From Accumulibacter sp. (GTDB taxonomy: Bacteria; Pseudomonadota; Gammaproteobacteria; Burkholderiales; Rhodocyclaceae), in the NCBI RefSeq assembly GCF_036625195.1, contig NZ_JAZKUG010000001.1:4278001-4342000 (forward strand): a DNA stretch of 64,000 nucleotides, given 5' to 3'. A model generated the notes under the pieces. That model was given only the letters and a program-made list of their open reading frames with translations. It was not told the DNA's origin and made no database searches. Both the position numbers and the translations under genes were made by a program. This document shows positions 7,243 to 14,527 of this stretch, piece after piece (position 1 is the stretch's first letter; every line of letters starts with the position of its first letter).

Positions 7243-8986
7243 CCTATTTTCCTCTGTTAGCCGCTGTCGGGAAGCGGCAAGAGCAGGGTTGGCAACGCAG
7301 GGAGCACCTCTTTGCGCGGCTTGGCGGCCAGGATTCTCTCGATGATGTAGCGTACCAAAGCGGCCCAGCGTTCCGGTTTGGTCAACTGTGGCGCATTTGC
7401 CCTGATCGTCTCGAAAGCCTTGCGGCCACAGGCGATCATCGCTTTGATCTGATCGCCGGCGGCATGGGTCAGCGTGATCAGGAGGCGGGATTGCCCGGCA
7501 TGCTGAGTGAGGCGCGCGACGCCAGAGAGGAGCAAGGGGCGGGAGGTGATGGCTTCCCGGCGAGTCTTCGGATGGGCGAGGCGAACGTACCAGCTCCACC
7601 AGTTGTAGATCAGAGCGACGGCTCGGGCCGACAGGTTGCAGCGCTCGAGATCCTGCGTCGTATAGCCACCCCACCCCCACTGGTTGGTCAGCTCGTCAAA
7701 GCCGTTCTCGCAGTCGGCCCGATCACGATACAACTGTCCGAGGGCCGCGAGATCGTAATCGCTGTGGGTCACCAGAACGGCGTACTCCCAGTTCTTCGCG
7801 AGTTCCTCGCTGTTGCCGAACGGGAGTCTGTCCTGGCCCTTGCCGGCCTTTCGCGCGCGCGCTTTGACGGTCGTCTCCGGCTTCTGGCGGGCGCGCCGGA
7901 CCACCACCACCCGTCGGGCGCAGGTCCAACCCATCAGCTGGAGCTTGGCCTCCACGGCTTGCTCGCCAGCTCCGACATCCTGCCAGTCACCGTTCTTCCA
8001 AAGACGCTCGATCAAGCGAACCACTCCCGCGCTTTGCCGTAGCTTGAAGAGGTAGGGTTGATCGATCGCTTCCAGTTCCTTCATGATCCGCTCGACCCCG
8101 AAGCCGATGTCGCCGCGTACCAGACGCGGACGCGCCTCGGGCGGTAGGCGGCCGAGAATTTCGAGCAGTCGCGGCAAGCCGTGGCACCCTGCGATGGCCT
8201 TGCCACTCTGGACTTCGGCATCGAGTACCAGACGCATCCCGGAGATCCAGTACGTGTGAACGACATGGCTTGGCCGACCGGGCTTCACGGGGTTGTAACC
8301 GATCTCCGCCCCGGCCTGATGACCATAGAGCACCTTGACCGTCGTGTCGATGTCGAGAATCCACTGCGTCCACAAGGCTTTTAGAATGCTCTCGCTCAAC
8401 GCCGTTTCCATCCAGGCGCCGGTCCGCGCCAAACGAGCTTCTCGCTCCAGACGCTCCGCTTCGGAACAGCGCTTCGGTGCGGGCGCCAAGTGCGCGAGCG
8501 CACGCCGCAGACTCTCGTCGCTGATGATCGCGCTCATGCCGAGGATCTCCGGCGCCACCCCATCGCTGCGCAGTCCCGTCACATGGGCATAACGGCGTTG
8601 TCCATCCAGAATCGACAGCAGCCAAGTGCCCAGGACATTGCGCACAGACGGCGCATTCGGGCTCGTGTACGCCATCGGGCAGCCTTCCAGCCAACGCTCG
8701 AACAACCCCGAGAACTCCAGGAACTCCGCGAAGAACGCGAGCTGCCCCAGCGCCGTGGCGCTGCCACCCTCGTCCCAGCGAACCTGAAAGCGGCCCCCCG
8801 GTGTCGTCACCCGCAAGGTCTCTGCTACGACGGCACCCGGCGCGCTCAGCGCGTTCTGAACCGCCACCACCACCGCTCTTTGCTCGAAATGCTCTTCACC
8901 CATTGGGTGATCCCCCCTTCTCGGCTGAAACCCGCATCACATCACGGTCTCGGCCGGTTTGGCGAGTGTCAACTGAGGAAAATAGG
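7243..8986. mobile_element. IS1380-family insertion sequence, 1,744 bp
   Basis: The element is bounded by inverted ends beginning CCTATTTTCCTC (left, 7243) and ending GAGGAAAATAGG (right, 8986): 12 of 12 outer bases match, with weaker similarity inward. It encodes one intact transposase filling most of its length and is flanked by 5-bp TTGAT repeats, as expected for fresh insertion. It sits in the phage replication initiator gene. Intact transposase, perfect outer ends and clean target duplication suggest a recent event. Confidence 0.92.
7257..8903 (-). CDS. IS1380-family transposase
   Basis: A 548-residue DDE transposase, full length for the family. The hallmark stretch LDIDTTVKVLYGHQAGAEIG, with the following YNPVKPGRPSH, carries the first Asp; VRGDIGFG carries the second; YRDRADCENGFDELTNQWGWGG carries the catalytic Glu. 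It catalyses excision and insertion of the flanking element by acting on its inverted ends. The ATG is preceded by little leader sequence, with about 80 bp to the right end where a promoter would lie. Confidence 0.95.
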   Translation of the reverse strand: MGEEHFEQRAVVVAVQNALSAPGAVVAETLRVTTPGGRFQVRWDEGGSATALGQLAFFAEFLEFSGLFERWLEGCPMAYTSPNAPSVRNVLGTWLLSILDGQRRYAHVTGLRSDGVAPEILGMSAIISDESLRRALAHLAPAPKRCSEAERLEREARLARTGAWMETALSESILKALWTQWILDIDTTVKVLYGHQAGAEIGYNPVKPGRPSHVVHTYWISGMRLVLDAEVQSGKAIAGCHGLPRLLEILGRLPPEARPRLVRGDIGFGVERIMKELEAIDQPYLFKLRQSAGVVRLIERLWKNGDWQDVGAGEQAVEAKLQLMGWTCARRVVVVRRARQKPETTVKARARKAGKGQDRLPFGNSEELAKNWEYAVLVTHSDYDLAALGQLYRDRADCENGFDELTNQWGWGGYTTQDLERCNLSARAVALIYNWWSWYVRLAHPKTRREAITSRPLLLSGVARLTQHAGQSRLLITLTHAAGDQIKAMIACGRKAFETIRANAPQLTKPERWAALVRYIIERILAAKPRKEVLPALPTLLLPLPDSG

Positions 8987-9290
8987 TTGATGGACGATTG
9001 ATGAGCTGATGGTGCCAGCCGGTGACGGACCACCAATTTCTGCCGTCAGCGGAGAACTCGAGGAGCAGGCCCTGCTTGACCATCTCGGCCACCCACTGCT
9101 CCACCTGGGCGGCGGTCACGTCGTCGGCCGGGAACACCTCGGCCTTGAGCGTCTTTGGAGATGCCGGGTGCACGCCCCGATCATCACAGAAATTCCAGAG
9201 GCCGATGAAGGCCAATCGCGCCAGCGGCGAGAGTTCCATCACCTGCTCGGATGTCCAGAACTCAGGCTTGATTGTGCGAATGCGGGCCAT
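8987..9290 (-). pseudogene. Replication initiator (O-like), N-terminal part, cut off by IS
   Basis: The first 100 codons of the phage replication initiator: MARIRTIKPEFWTSEQVMEL, the usual opening of phage winged-helix replication proteins, followed by ARLAFIGLWNFCDDRGVHP and VEQWVAEMVKQGLLLEF. This DNA-binding region is now followed by IS-derived codons (YFPQLTLAKPAETVM) and a stop at 8937. The ATG overlaps the VRR-NUC stop. A truncated DNA-binding domain could still be made. It includes the right TTGAT copy at 8987-8991. Confidence 0.85.
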
Positions 9291-9757
9291 CAGGTTGATC
9301 TTCCTTCCACGATCGCCAGCGCCTCCTCAACCGAGCACGCAACCCCGGCCAGCCCTCCGGCCGACGCCACCTGATCGAGATACTGGCGCTGCTCCAGCGT
9401 CACAGTCCTGCGTGTCGAAGGCCGCTTCACTTCGATCGCGATCACCTTGCCGTCGCTCGAGAATCCGTCCAGATCGACGCGGCCCTTTGCGCAGGACCGG
9501 ATGAACCGCGACGGCTTCCCGTCCTTGCCGACCAGGCGCCCGGCCATGACATTGATGCGCTCGATCCGCGCCACGGCAGGATGCAGCGACAGCGCGCGCA
9601 GAATGGCCCGCTGGATGTCGATTTCTGGCGGTTCCAGACGACGCACAGTGCCTGGCCTGCGCCGCTTTGGTTGCGCCGGCATCTCGGACGGCGGCACGAG
9701 CGGCGGCTGCACGGCCGATTCAGCCAGGTAGTCTGTCCAACGGCGGCGCATGGTCAT
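9290..9757 (-). CDS. VRR-NUC domain nuclease
   Basis: A 155-residue protein whose C-terminal half is a compact VRR-NUC fold of the PD-(D/E)XK group: KGRVDLDGFSSDGKVIAIEVKRPS contains the D...E-V-K catalytic set, followed by EQRQYLDQVASAGGLAGV, the family's helix after the active site. Stand-alone VRR-NUC proteins of phages cut structured or branched DNA and are commonly encoded near replication genes. I chose ATG 9757, overlapping the upstream stop by 4 bp, over an upstream ATG at 9847. Confidence 0.82.
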   Translation of the reverse strand: MTMRRRWTDYLAESAVQPPLVPPSEMPAQPKRRRPGTVRRLEPPEIDIQRAILRALSLHPAVARIERINVMAGRLVGKDGKPSRFIRSCAKGRVDLDGFSSDGKVIAIEVKRPSTRRTVTLEQRQYLDQVASAGGLAGVACSVEEALAIVEGRST

Positions 9758-9948
9758 TTCGCTGCGCACTCCGGGCATATCCATCCGCCGAGCTGATATT
9801 TCCTTCGCCCGGCCGTAGATTTCAGTTCGCCCAAGCATTTCCTGCACTTGTATGCGTATGCCGTAACGGTCGACGCCTTTCTGACGTTCCTGTCGGTGCG
9901 CTGGCGAAACTCTGCCAGCGCCAGCGGATGGGTGTTGAACAGGCTCAC
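9754..9948 (-). CDS. Small zinc-ribbon protein, 64 aa
   Basis: A 64-residue protein starting at a GTG that overlaps the previous stop (GTGA). Two CxxC pairs, CRKC and CPEC, separated by about 20 residues with a YQLGGW stretch, form a probable zinc ribbon. It overlaps the VRR-NUC start by 4 bp, so the two are probably made together. A nucleic-acid-binding role is likely; exact function unknown. Confidence 0.6.
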   Translation of the reverse strand: MSLFNTHPLALAEFRQRTDRNVRKASTVTAYAYKCRKCLGELKSTAGRRKYQLGGWICPECAAK

Positions 9949-10070
9949 GCTTCGCCCTTCTGCCGCATCCGCATCAGCCTGTACATCCGCCAGCAAGCCG
10001 CCCACTGCTGCGCCGCCGTGAGCAGCGCATGCTGCCGAGAAAATTGCCTGACGCGCCTTTTCACGCACAT
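9945..10070 (-). CDS. Very small basic phage protein, 41 aa
   Basis: A 41-codon frame, strongly basic (VKRRVRQFSRQH...WRMYRLMRMRQKGEA), fitting exactly between two genes. It can begin at ATG 10070 or at GTG 10064; the latter overlaps the upstream stop as GTGA, the pattern used by its neighbours. Its stop overlaps the next GTG start. Coding status is inferred from this packing. Function unknown. Confidence 0.5.
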   Translation of the reverse strand: MCVKRRVRQFSRQHALLTAAQQWAACWRMYRLMRMRQKGEA

Positions 10071-10675
10071 ACCCTTGCCTCCGGCGAGTGGTCGATAGAC
10101 GCGTGCGACGACTTGCACGAGGAGCAAATCCGGTTTCTCGTTTTGTCCCACGACTTGAACGGCCGCCTGCAGCACATGCACGGGATCTCTTCCGCCGTCG
10201 TTTGTGCCGCCCCCTTGGAGGCGCGAATCACCTTTGCCTCAACATCATTCAGCAGCGGCACCACGTCTGTACCGAGAGCTTTGCGCAGCCGGATCAGACG
10301 CGACGAGACCGTCTTCGGATTGCGATCGAGCTCGATCCCGATCGATACCAGGGTCATGCCGTCGCGGTACATGCGCACCAGCTCGCGGTCGTCGCGCGAC
10401 ATCTCTTCTGGAGTTTTCGGCACCGCGGCTCCGACCGACTTACCGCTTGCCTCAATCCGTCGAGCCGCCTCTTCGTCGCTCAGGGTCGCCGGCAGCTGGC
10501 GCAGCGCCGTGATGCGCGAGGTCAGCATCCGCTCGTGGCGCCCAAGTTGACGCGAGATTTCCTTGTACGGGATGCCGGCATCGCGCATCTCGAGCAGTTT
10601 CCTGTCGAACGGAATCAGGCGGTCGAGAGCCGCTGATAGCGGCAGGTTGCGCGGCTTGTCTGATGACCTGGCCAT
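10061..10675 (-). CDS. Phage HTH / zinc-finger regulator, 204 aa
   Basis: A 204-residue protein with two helix-turn-helix-like segments, MRDAGIPYKEISRQLGRHERMLTSRI (about 31-56) and MYRDGMTLVSIGIELDRNPKTVSSRLIRL (about 101-129), and a C-terminal CxxC...CxxC zinc site (CMCCRRPF, CSSC). The architecture suggests a DNA-binding regulator, possibly acting on later genes of this leftward transcript as an activator. It is the longest of the early genes upstream of replication. Role inferred; family not certain. Confidence 0.65.
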   Translation of the reverse strand: MARSSDKPRNLPLSAALDRLIPFDRKLLEMRDAGIPYKEISRQLGRHERMLTSRITALRQLPATLSDEEAARRIEASGKSVGAAVPKTPEEMSRDDRELVRMYRDGMTLVSIGIELDRNPKTVSSRLIRLRKALGTDVVPLLNDVEAKVIRASKGAAQTTAEEIPCMCCRRPFKSWDKTRNRICSSCKSSHASIDHSPEARVCA

Positions 10676-10678
10676 CGT

Positions 10679-10852
10679 CTACCTACCAGGACCAAGGTAG
10701 ATCGGCGCGTTCAGCATGTGCCGCAGTTCGGCCAGGTACCCACCGAGCGCGGCGTTCACGATGCGCACCGGCAGGCAGACCACCGACTCGATGCGCTTGC
10801 GGCGCACGGTCGCCTTGAACTCCGGCGTTTCGCTCAGATACGGCCCATTCAT
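10679..10852 (-). CDS. Small phage protein, 57 aa
   Basis: A 57-residue protein beginning MNGPYLSETPEFKATVRRKRIESV; its ATG overlaps the upstream stop by 4 bp. A longer frame on this strand exists but covers other genes and is not needed. The basic N-terminal half and hydrophobic CLPVRIVNAALGGYL segment hint at a small DNA-binding or membrane-touching protein. No family recognised. Confidence 0.5.
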   Translation of the reverse strand: MNGPYLSETPEFKATVRRKRIESVVCLPVRIVNAALGGYLAELRHMLNAPIYLGPGR

Positions 10853-11028
10853 GACAGCACCCCCAGGCGCTTCGCCTCCCTGAGACCGGCTGCCGCCTTG
10901 GTCCTGATGCTCTCCATGTTCTGCCGCGGAGTCGTCGACCTGGGGTCCGACAGGTCGTGGACGTCGGCCAGGATGCAGTGCAGATAGCGCGCAAGATCGA
11001 GCACCTGCTTGTCGTTCTCGCCGCTCAT
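10849..11028 (-). CDS. Small phage protein, 59 aa
   Basis: Frame from ATG 11028 to TGA 10849, coding for MSGENDKQVLDLARYLHCIL and a helical remainder ending KRLGVLS. It overlaps both neighbours by 4 bp (ATGA), which is the main support for its being a gene. No recognised domain. Confidence 0.5.
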   Translation of the reverse strand: MSGENDKQVLDLARYLHCILADVHDLSDPRSTTPRQNMESIRTKAAAGLREAKRLGVLS

Positions 11029-11288
11029 GTCCCCGATCCTCCAAGCAGGTCGTCGCAGCCGTCCGCTCCGCTCAGGGCTGTGACCGACAGGCCGTCGCGC
11101 AGCCCGATCAGCACGAGTTCGACTTGCGCCAAAGCCGTGCGCAGGCGACCGATCTCGGCCTTCAGCAGCGCGATTTCTTCGTCGCGCGTATCCACCAACA
11201 CCGGCAGAGCCGACAGATCGTCAGCGGAGATCCCGCCGTAGCCGTCGATCAGCTCGCCCAATTTTTCAAAGTCCACCGCCACCGTCAT
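11025..11288 (-). CDS. Coiled-coil phage protein, 87 aa
   Basis: An 87-residue acidic protein with a coiled-coil-like middle (DEEIALLKAEIGRLRTALAQVELVLIGL, about residues 36-63). Overlaps of 4 bp at both ends place it in the same early leftward transcript. Oligomerisation through the coil is likely; function unknown. Confidence 0.55.
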   Translation of the reverse strand: MTVAVDFEKLGELIDGYGGISADDLSALPVLVDTRDEEIALLKAEIGRLRTALAQVELVLIGLRDGLSVTALSGADGCDDLLGGSGT

Positions 11289-11485
11289 TTCCTCCGTTCT
11301 TGGTCCACCACCACCGGCTTGTCGCCGGCAACCCTGACCACTACTCTGGCCTCATGCAACTTCTGCTTCGCCCACTGATCCAGCAGCGCATTGATCACCG
11401 CCGTCCTGCACTTGCCGGTCGCCGAGCAATAGCCGTCGATCACAGCGACGGTCTCGGCGGCGGCATCAAAGCGGATTTCGGGCAT
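11285..11485 (-). CDS. Ribbon-helix-helix-like small protein, 66 aa
   Basis: The first gene of the overlapping early series. It starts MPEIRFDAAAETVAVIDGY, then GKCRTAVINALLDQWAKQKLHEA, resembling the strand-helix-helix layout of Arc/CopG-type DNA-binding proteins. If so it could regulate the early transcript. It lies about 665 bp beyond the cro stop on the same strand, with the oppositely oriented 167-residue gene between. Confidence 0.5.
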   Translation of the reverse strand: MPEIRFDAAAETVAVIDGYCSATGKCRTAVINALLDQWAKQKLHEARVVVRVAGDKPVVVDQERRK

Positions 11486-11576
11486 CTCGAAGATTCAAAA
11501 AAATGCCGGCCGACGCGGAGTGCTCACGCGCCGGCCGACGAAGCCCGGCTGGGGTTGCCGGGTGGGCAGGAAGGAA

Positions 11577-11604
11577 TTGGCGGTTGTCCGCAGTTCGATA
11601 GAAT
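11577..11604 (+). promoter_or_regulatory. Candidate sigma-70 promoter of the 167-residue gene
   Basis: TTGGCG at 11577-11582 and TAGAAT at 11599-11604 with a 16-bp spacer, 38 bp ahead of the ATG at 11643, which has AAAGGGA as ribosome site. No TCTAC-N4-GTAGA operator overlaps it, so this promoter should stay active in the lysogen. Confidence 0.5.
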
Positions 11605-11642
11605 GGTGATGCCACTCGACCGATCCACCGAAAGGGACAACC

Positions 11643-12146
11643 ATGGACGTTTCATACATCGGCGCCACCGTCAGCGCTTTGAATGCCGCCAAGGACATCG
11701 CCAAGGCCGCCGTCGGAATCAGGGACTTCAACGCGTGGGCAACCACGGTTTCGCAACTCAACGACCAGATCCTCAGGGCTCAGGACTCGCTGTTCTCTCA
11801 TCAGTCGCAGCTGATAGCTCTCCAGGAAGAACTGCGAAAGGCGAAGGAGAGCTTGCGACTCGCCGAGAAGTTGCTGGAGGACAGAAGCCGCTACGAGCTT
11901 GTCGAACTCTCCGCCGGCGTCTTCGTATATCGCAACAAGGTTCTGGACGTGCCGTCCGCGACTCATACGGAGGTCCGTCACCTCCTGTGCCAACCGTGCT
12001 TCGATGCTGGCCGAAAGGCCGTCTTGATCCGACACGAGAGCCACACCACTATCTGTCATGGCTGCCCTCTCTGCCACGTGGAATACATGGAATCGACGAA
12101 GGAATGCACGTCGGACTCACGCCCAGCGCGCCATTGGATGGCTTAG
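11643..12146 (+). CDS. Coiled-coil / zinc-ribbon protein, likely lysogen-expressed
   Basis: A 167-residue protein: an N-terminal helix region, a coiled coil (QLNDQILRAQDSLFSHQSQLIALQEELRKAKESLRLAEKLL, about 38-78), a short strand segment YELVELSAGVFVYR, and a C-terminal Cys cluster (CQPCFDAGRK ... CHGCPLC) that should bind zinc. It is convergent with cro (stop 4 bp from the cro stop) and lies between cro and the other leftward early genes, with its own promoter. That arrangement fits a lysogenic-conversion gene or superinfection-control factor. Function not known. Confidence 0.65.
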   Translation: MDVSYIGATVSALNAAKDIAKAAVGIRDFNAWATTVSQLNDQILRAQDSLFSHQSQLIALQEELRKAKESLRLAEKLLEDRSRYELVELSAGVFVYRNKVLDVPSATHTEVRHLLCQPCFDAGRKAVLIRHESHTTICHGCPLCHVEYMESTKECTSDSRPARHWMA

Positions 12147-12149
12147 GGC

Positions 12150-12404
12150 TCACGCCGCCTCCTCGACGGGCGCCGAGTGATTGGCGTCGGCCAGCTCAGG
12201 CCAGATTCGCGCCCAATCGTCCGGTCGCAGATCCCTACGGGTGACAGCGCCGCCGGTAGCGCGCTCGATGGCGGCGCACAGTTCTGCCGGGAATCGGCGC
12301 TTGCCGTCTCTCCAGAAACACACCGCCTGCGGGCTGACCCCGAGAACGGCTGCCGTTTTCGACGGCCCGCCAATGATCTCGATTGCCTTGTGGATTTCGC
12401 TCAT
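12150..12404 (-). CDS. Cro/YdaS-type phage regulator
   Basis: An 84-residue Cro-like DNA-binding protein: IHKAIEIIGGPSKTAAVLGVSPQAVCFWRDGKRRFPAELC is a YdaS-type helix-turn-helix in which GGPSKTAAVLG and SPQAVCFW are the two helices. Such proteins repress the repressor promoter and favour lytic growth. I chose ATG 12404, which lies just downstream of the leftward phage promoter; a frame start at 12455 would cover the promoter and operator. It is divergent from the CI-like repressor. Confidence 0.8.
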   Translation of the reverse strand: MSEIHKAIEIIGGPSKTAAVLGVSPQAVCFWRDGKRRFPAELCAAIERATGGAVTRRDLRPDDWARIWPELADANHSAPVEEAA

Positions 12405-12411
12405 GCAAATA

Positions 12412-12440
12412 ATTCTACGAGTGTAGATTTTTGGTGTCAA
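12412..12440 (-). promoter_or_regulatory. Leftward phage early promoter with operator
   Basis: Read on the minus strand, TTGACA (12440-12435) and TAGAAT (12417-12412) stand 17 bp apart, a near-consensus sigma-70 promoter 8 bp before cro. A palindromic operator, TCTAC-N4-GTAGA, occupies 12414-12427 over the -10 box. An imperfect copy, TCTACAGATGTTTA, lies at 12461-12474 next to the repressor start. The same operator overlaps the rightward promoter at 15.55 kb, so one repressor probably controls both. Confidence 0.8.
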
Positions 12441-12484
12441 CACTTGTGGTTGCATGCCGTTCTACAGATGTTTAACTTTCGACC

Positions 12485-13156
12485 ATGGCGCTAGGGAAGA
12501 ACATTCGAAGGCACAGGACCGCCCAGGGTCTGACGCTGGAGCAACTTTCCGAGCGCTCGGGTGTTGACGTGGGGACGATCAGCGCCCTCGAGAACCGCGA
12601 CAGCGTTCGCTCAAGATATGCCTCAGCGATTGCGCGCGGACTCGGCATGAGCGTCGAAGAGCTGGAACATGACGGACCGATCGCCGCTGCCGATCCGACA
12701 GCAATGGCAATGCGTCACGCCCCCACCGAACCCGGCGACAACCGCCTTCCTGTTCGACGCGTCAGGTTCAAGATCTCGGCCGGGATCAGCGGCTACGAGA
12801 TCGAGTACGAGGACGGCGAGAGTGAGCCCATCTTCATGGCGCGCCGCTGGTTTGATCAGCACGGCTACCGGCCGGACCGGCTGCTGGCAATCAAGGTGAC
12901 GGGGCGCAGCATGGAGCCCAGCCTGTACGATGGCGACCTGGTCATCGTCAACCTCGACGACACCCGTCTGCAGGATGGCCAGGTCTTCGCCGCCAACTAC
13001 GAGGGCGAGCTGGTCATCAAGCGCTTGAAGCGCGACGCACAGCAGTGGTTCCTGTCATCCGACTCGCCGGACAAGATCCGCTTCGGCGACAAGCGCTGCA
13101 CCGACGGTTGCGGCCTGATCGGGAGGGTCGTTTACAAGCAGAGCGAGCACATATGA
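12485..13156 (+). CDS. CI-like phage repressor with S24 peptidase domain
   Basis: A 223-residue lysogeny repressor. Residues 1-60 form an XRE-type helix-turn-helix (GLTLEQLSERSGVDVGTISALEN); the C-terminal part is a LexA/CI-type self-cleaving domain with Ser142 (GRSMEPSLYDGD) and Lys179 (GELVIKRL) as catalytic pair, and Ala99-Gly100 as probable cleavage bond. It should bind the TCTAC-N4-GTAGA operators and be inactivated by RecA after DNA damage. There is no clear ribosome site before the ATG, so translation may be weak or leaderless, as for lambda cI. Confidence 0.92.
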   Translation: MALGKNIRRHRTAQGLTLEQLSERSGVDVGTISALENRDSVRSRYASAIARGLGMSVEELEHDGPIAAADPTAMAMRHAPTEPGDNRLPVRRVRFKISAGISGYEIEYEDGESEPIFMARRWFDQHGYRPDRLLAIKVTGRSMEPSLYDGDLVIVNLDDTRLQDGQVFAANYEGELVIKRLKRDAQQWFLSSDSPDKIRFGDKRCTDGCGLIGRVVYKQSEHI

Positions 13157-13676
13157 CGCGATCCATCACGGTCCATTTCTGCGTCACGACCTTGTTGATT
13201 CGCTACTTGAGATACAGAGCCATACCAACCAACTCGGGTTTGTGGATCTTTCGGCAGTCCGCGAAGAACTAATGGAGTAGGGAGAGTGCGGGTTTCACGT
13301 GCCGGACCCCGCCACCAGCGCGGATCGTCAATGGATAGTTCTGTCATGCGGACTCCATGATGCCATGATAGCCATTTGCTATTGCGTCGCTTCGATTGTT
13401 TCAGTCAAGCCGCGAACCAGGCCTTGCTGGACAAGATCCTGCAGATCGACGGCGGCGCGACGATGGACGATCTCATCGCCGAGACCTTGATCGAAGACGC
13501 GCACGGGCAGCAAGCATCGCGCCGTCAATGGCGATCCTGACGAACCGTTGCCGATGTGCCCGCCCCCGGGCAGGAGGCGGCTCGCCGTGCCAGAATTGGC
13601 TTGATTCCGAGAACCTGTAAGCCTATGCTGCAATCCAAGACAGGGCCGCTACCGACGTATTGAAGGGAAGGAAGAC
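13157..13676. other. 520-bp region without a clear gene
   Basis: Between the repressor and the toxin-antitoxin-like pair. An open frame at 13361-13540 (+), lacking a good start (TTG at 13376 or 13382), encodes LLDKILQIDGGATMDDLIAE and looks protein-like, so it may be the remnant or weakly started form of a small gene. Nothing else is supported here. Confidence 0.35.
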
Positions 13677-14192
13677 ATGCCAGAGCAACACGAAGACCTG
13701 GTCCGGATGAAAGATCGCATCGCCCGCATTGCGGAAACCAGCGAAACGGTCAGCATCAACCTGCTGGCGGCCATCGACGAAACGCTCGGGGCGCTGCATG
13801 GAATGGCTAGCGTCATGTCCGGCATTTTTCAAATGCTGGACAAGTCAGCCGAGGAAATCGCGAGCATGCCGGTGATCGTAGGCAGATACATTGACGAGGA
13901 CGACGCGGTCATCACATCGATGGACCGGGCGATCCTGGAACTGAAAACTCTCCTGTATCGCTTGGTTCTTCGGCACTCCCTGGTCGACAGGGATGGTCGC
14001 CTGAAAGACCATCACTGCGAATCGCTGCACGACGCCTACGAGCGCGTGGAAAGCGAGGTTGCCGGACTGATCGAGGTCCTGCACAACACCCGTGCAGCGG
14101 TCATTGCTCATGACCTGAGGGCCGAGCCGAGGGAAGGAATGGAAACCTTCGCCACCGTCGAGGAGCTGGTCGCGAGCCTGCGCTGCGCGTGA
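13677..14192 (+). CDS. Putative long antitoxin / partner of RelE-like toxin
   Basis: A 171-residue helical protein directly upstream of and overlapping (GTGA) a RelE/ParE-type toxin gene. Its last residues, METFATVEELVASLRCA, resemble the C-terminal toxin-wrapping tail of many small antitoxins, but the rest (a long helical region with EETVSINLLAAIDETLG-like heptads) is much longer than usual and lacks an obvious DNA-binding domain. AAGGAAG lies 5-6 nt upstream of the ATG. Its role as antitoxin is inferred from position and tail. Confidence 0.55.
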   Translation: MPEQHEDLVRMKDRIARIAETSETVSINLLAAIDETLGALHGMASVMSGIFQMLDKSAEEIASMPVIVGRYIDEDDAVITSMDRAILELKTLLYRLVLRHSLVDRDGRLKDHHCESLHDAYERVESEVAGLIEVLHNTRAAVIAHDLRAEPREGMETFATVEELVASLRCA

Positions 14193-14488
14193 CGGTCATC
14201 GGCGCAGGCGGGGTATCCATCGCCTCCTGGAAGAAGTCCAAGAGGTTCCACCGCGACTACGACAAGCTCTCGACCGATCTGCGCGACCGCGTAGACGCCA
14301 AGCTGCAGGATCTCGTTCGGGCAGCCAGGCCGCCCGGCTTGGTCTTCGAGAAGCTCAAAGGACACTCGTCCCCGGACATCTATAGCCTGCACGTCACCGG
14401 CAACTACAAGGTGACGATGGAGATCGATGGTAGTTGCGCCGTTCTCAGGCGCGTTGGCGACCACGACGACATAGATCGGGCGCCCTGA
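14189..14488 (+). CDS. RelE/ParE-family toxin-like protein
   Basis: A 99-residue protein starting at GTG that overlaps the upstream stop. The pattern KKSKRFHRDYDKLSTDLRDRVDAKLQDL...LKGHSSPDIYSLHVTGNYKVTMEID...LRRVGDHDDI is the RelE-fold order: basic helices, LKG, Y-S-L-H-V, G-N-Y-K-V, and terminal VG-HDDI. Such toxins usually cut ribosome-bound mRNA. With the gene before it, it would form a prophage-stabilising addiction module. Confidence 0.72.
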   Translation: MTVIGAGGVSIASWKKSKRFHRDYDKLSTDLRDRVDAKLQDLVRAARPPGLVFEKLKGHSSPDIYSLHVTGNYKVTMEIDGSCAVLRRVGDHDDIDRAP

Positions 14489-14527
14489 GCGATCCACCCT
14501 GCTGGATAGGCGCCCCACGTACCGTCT

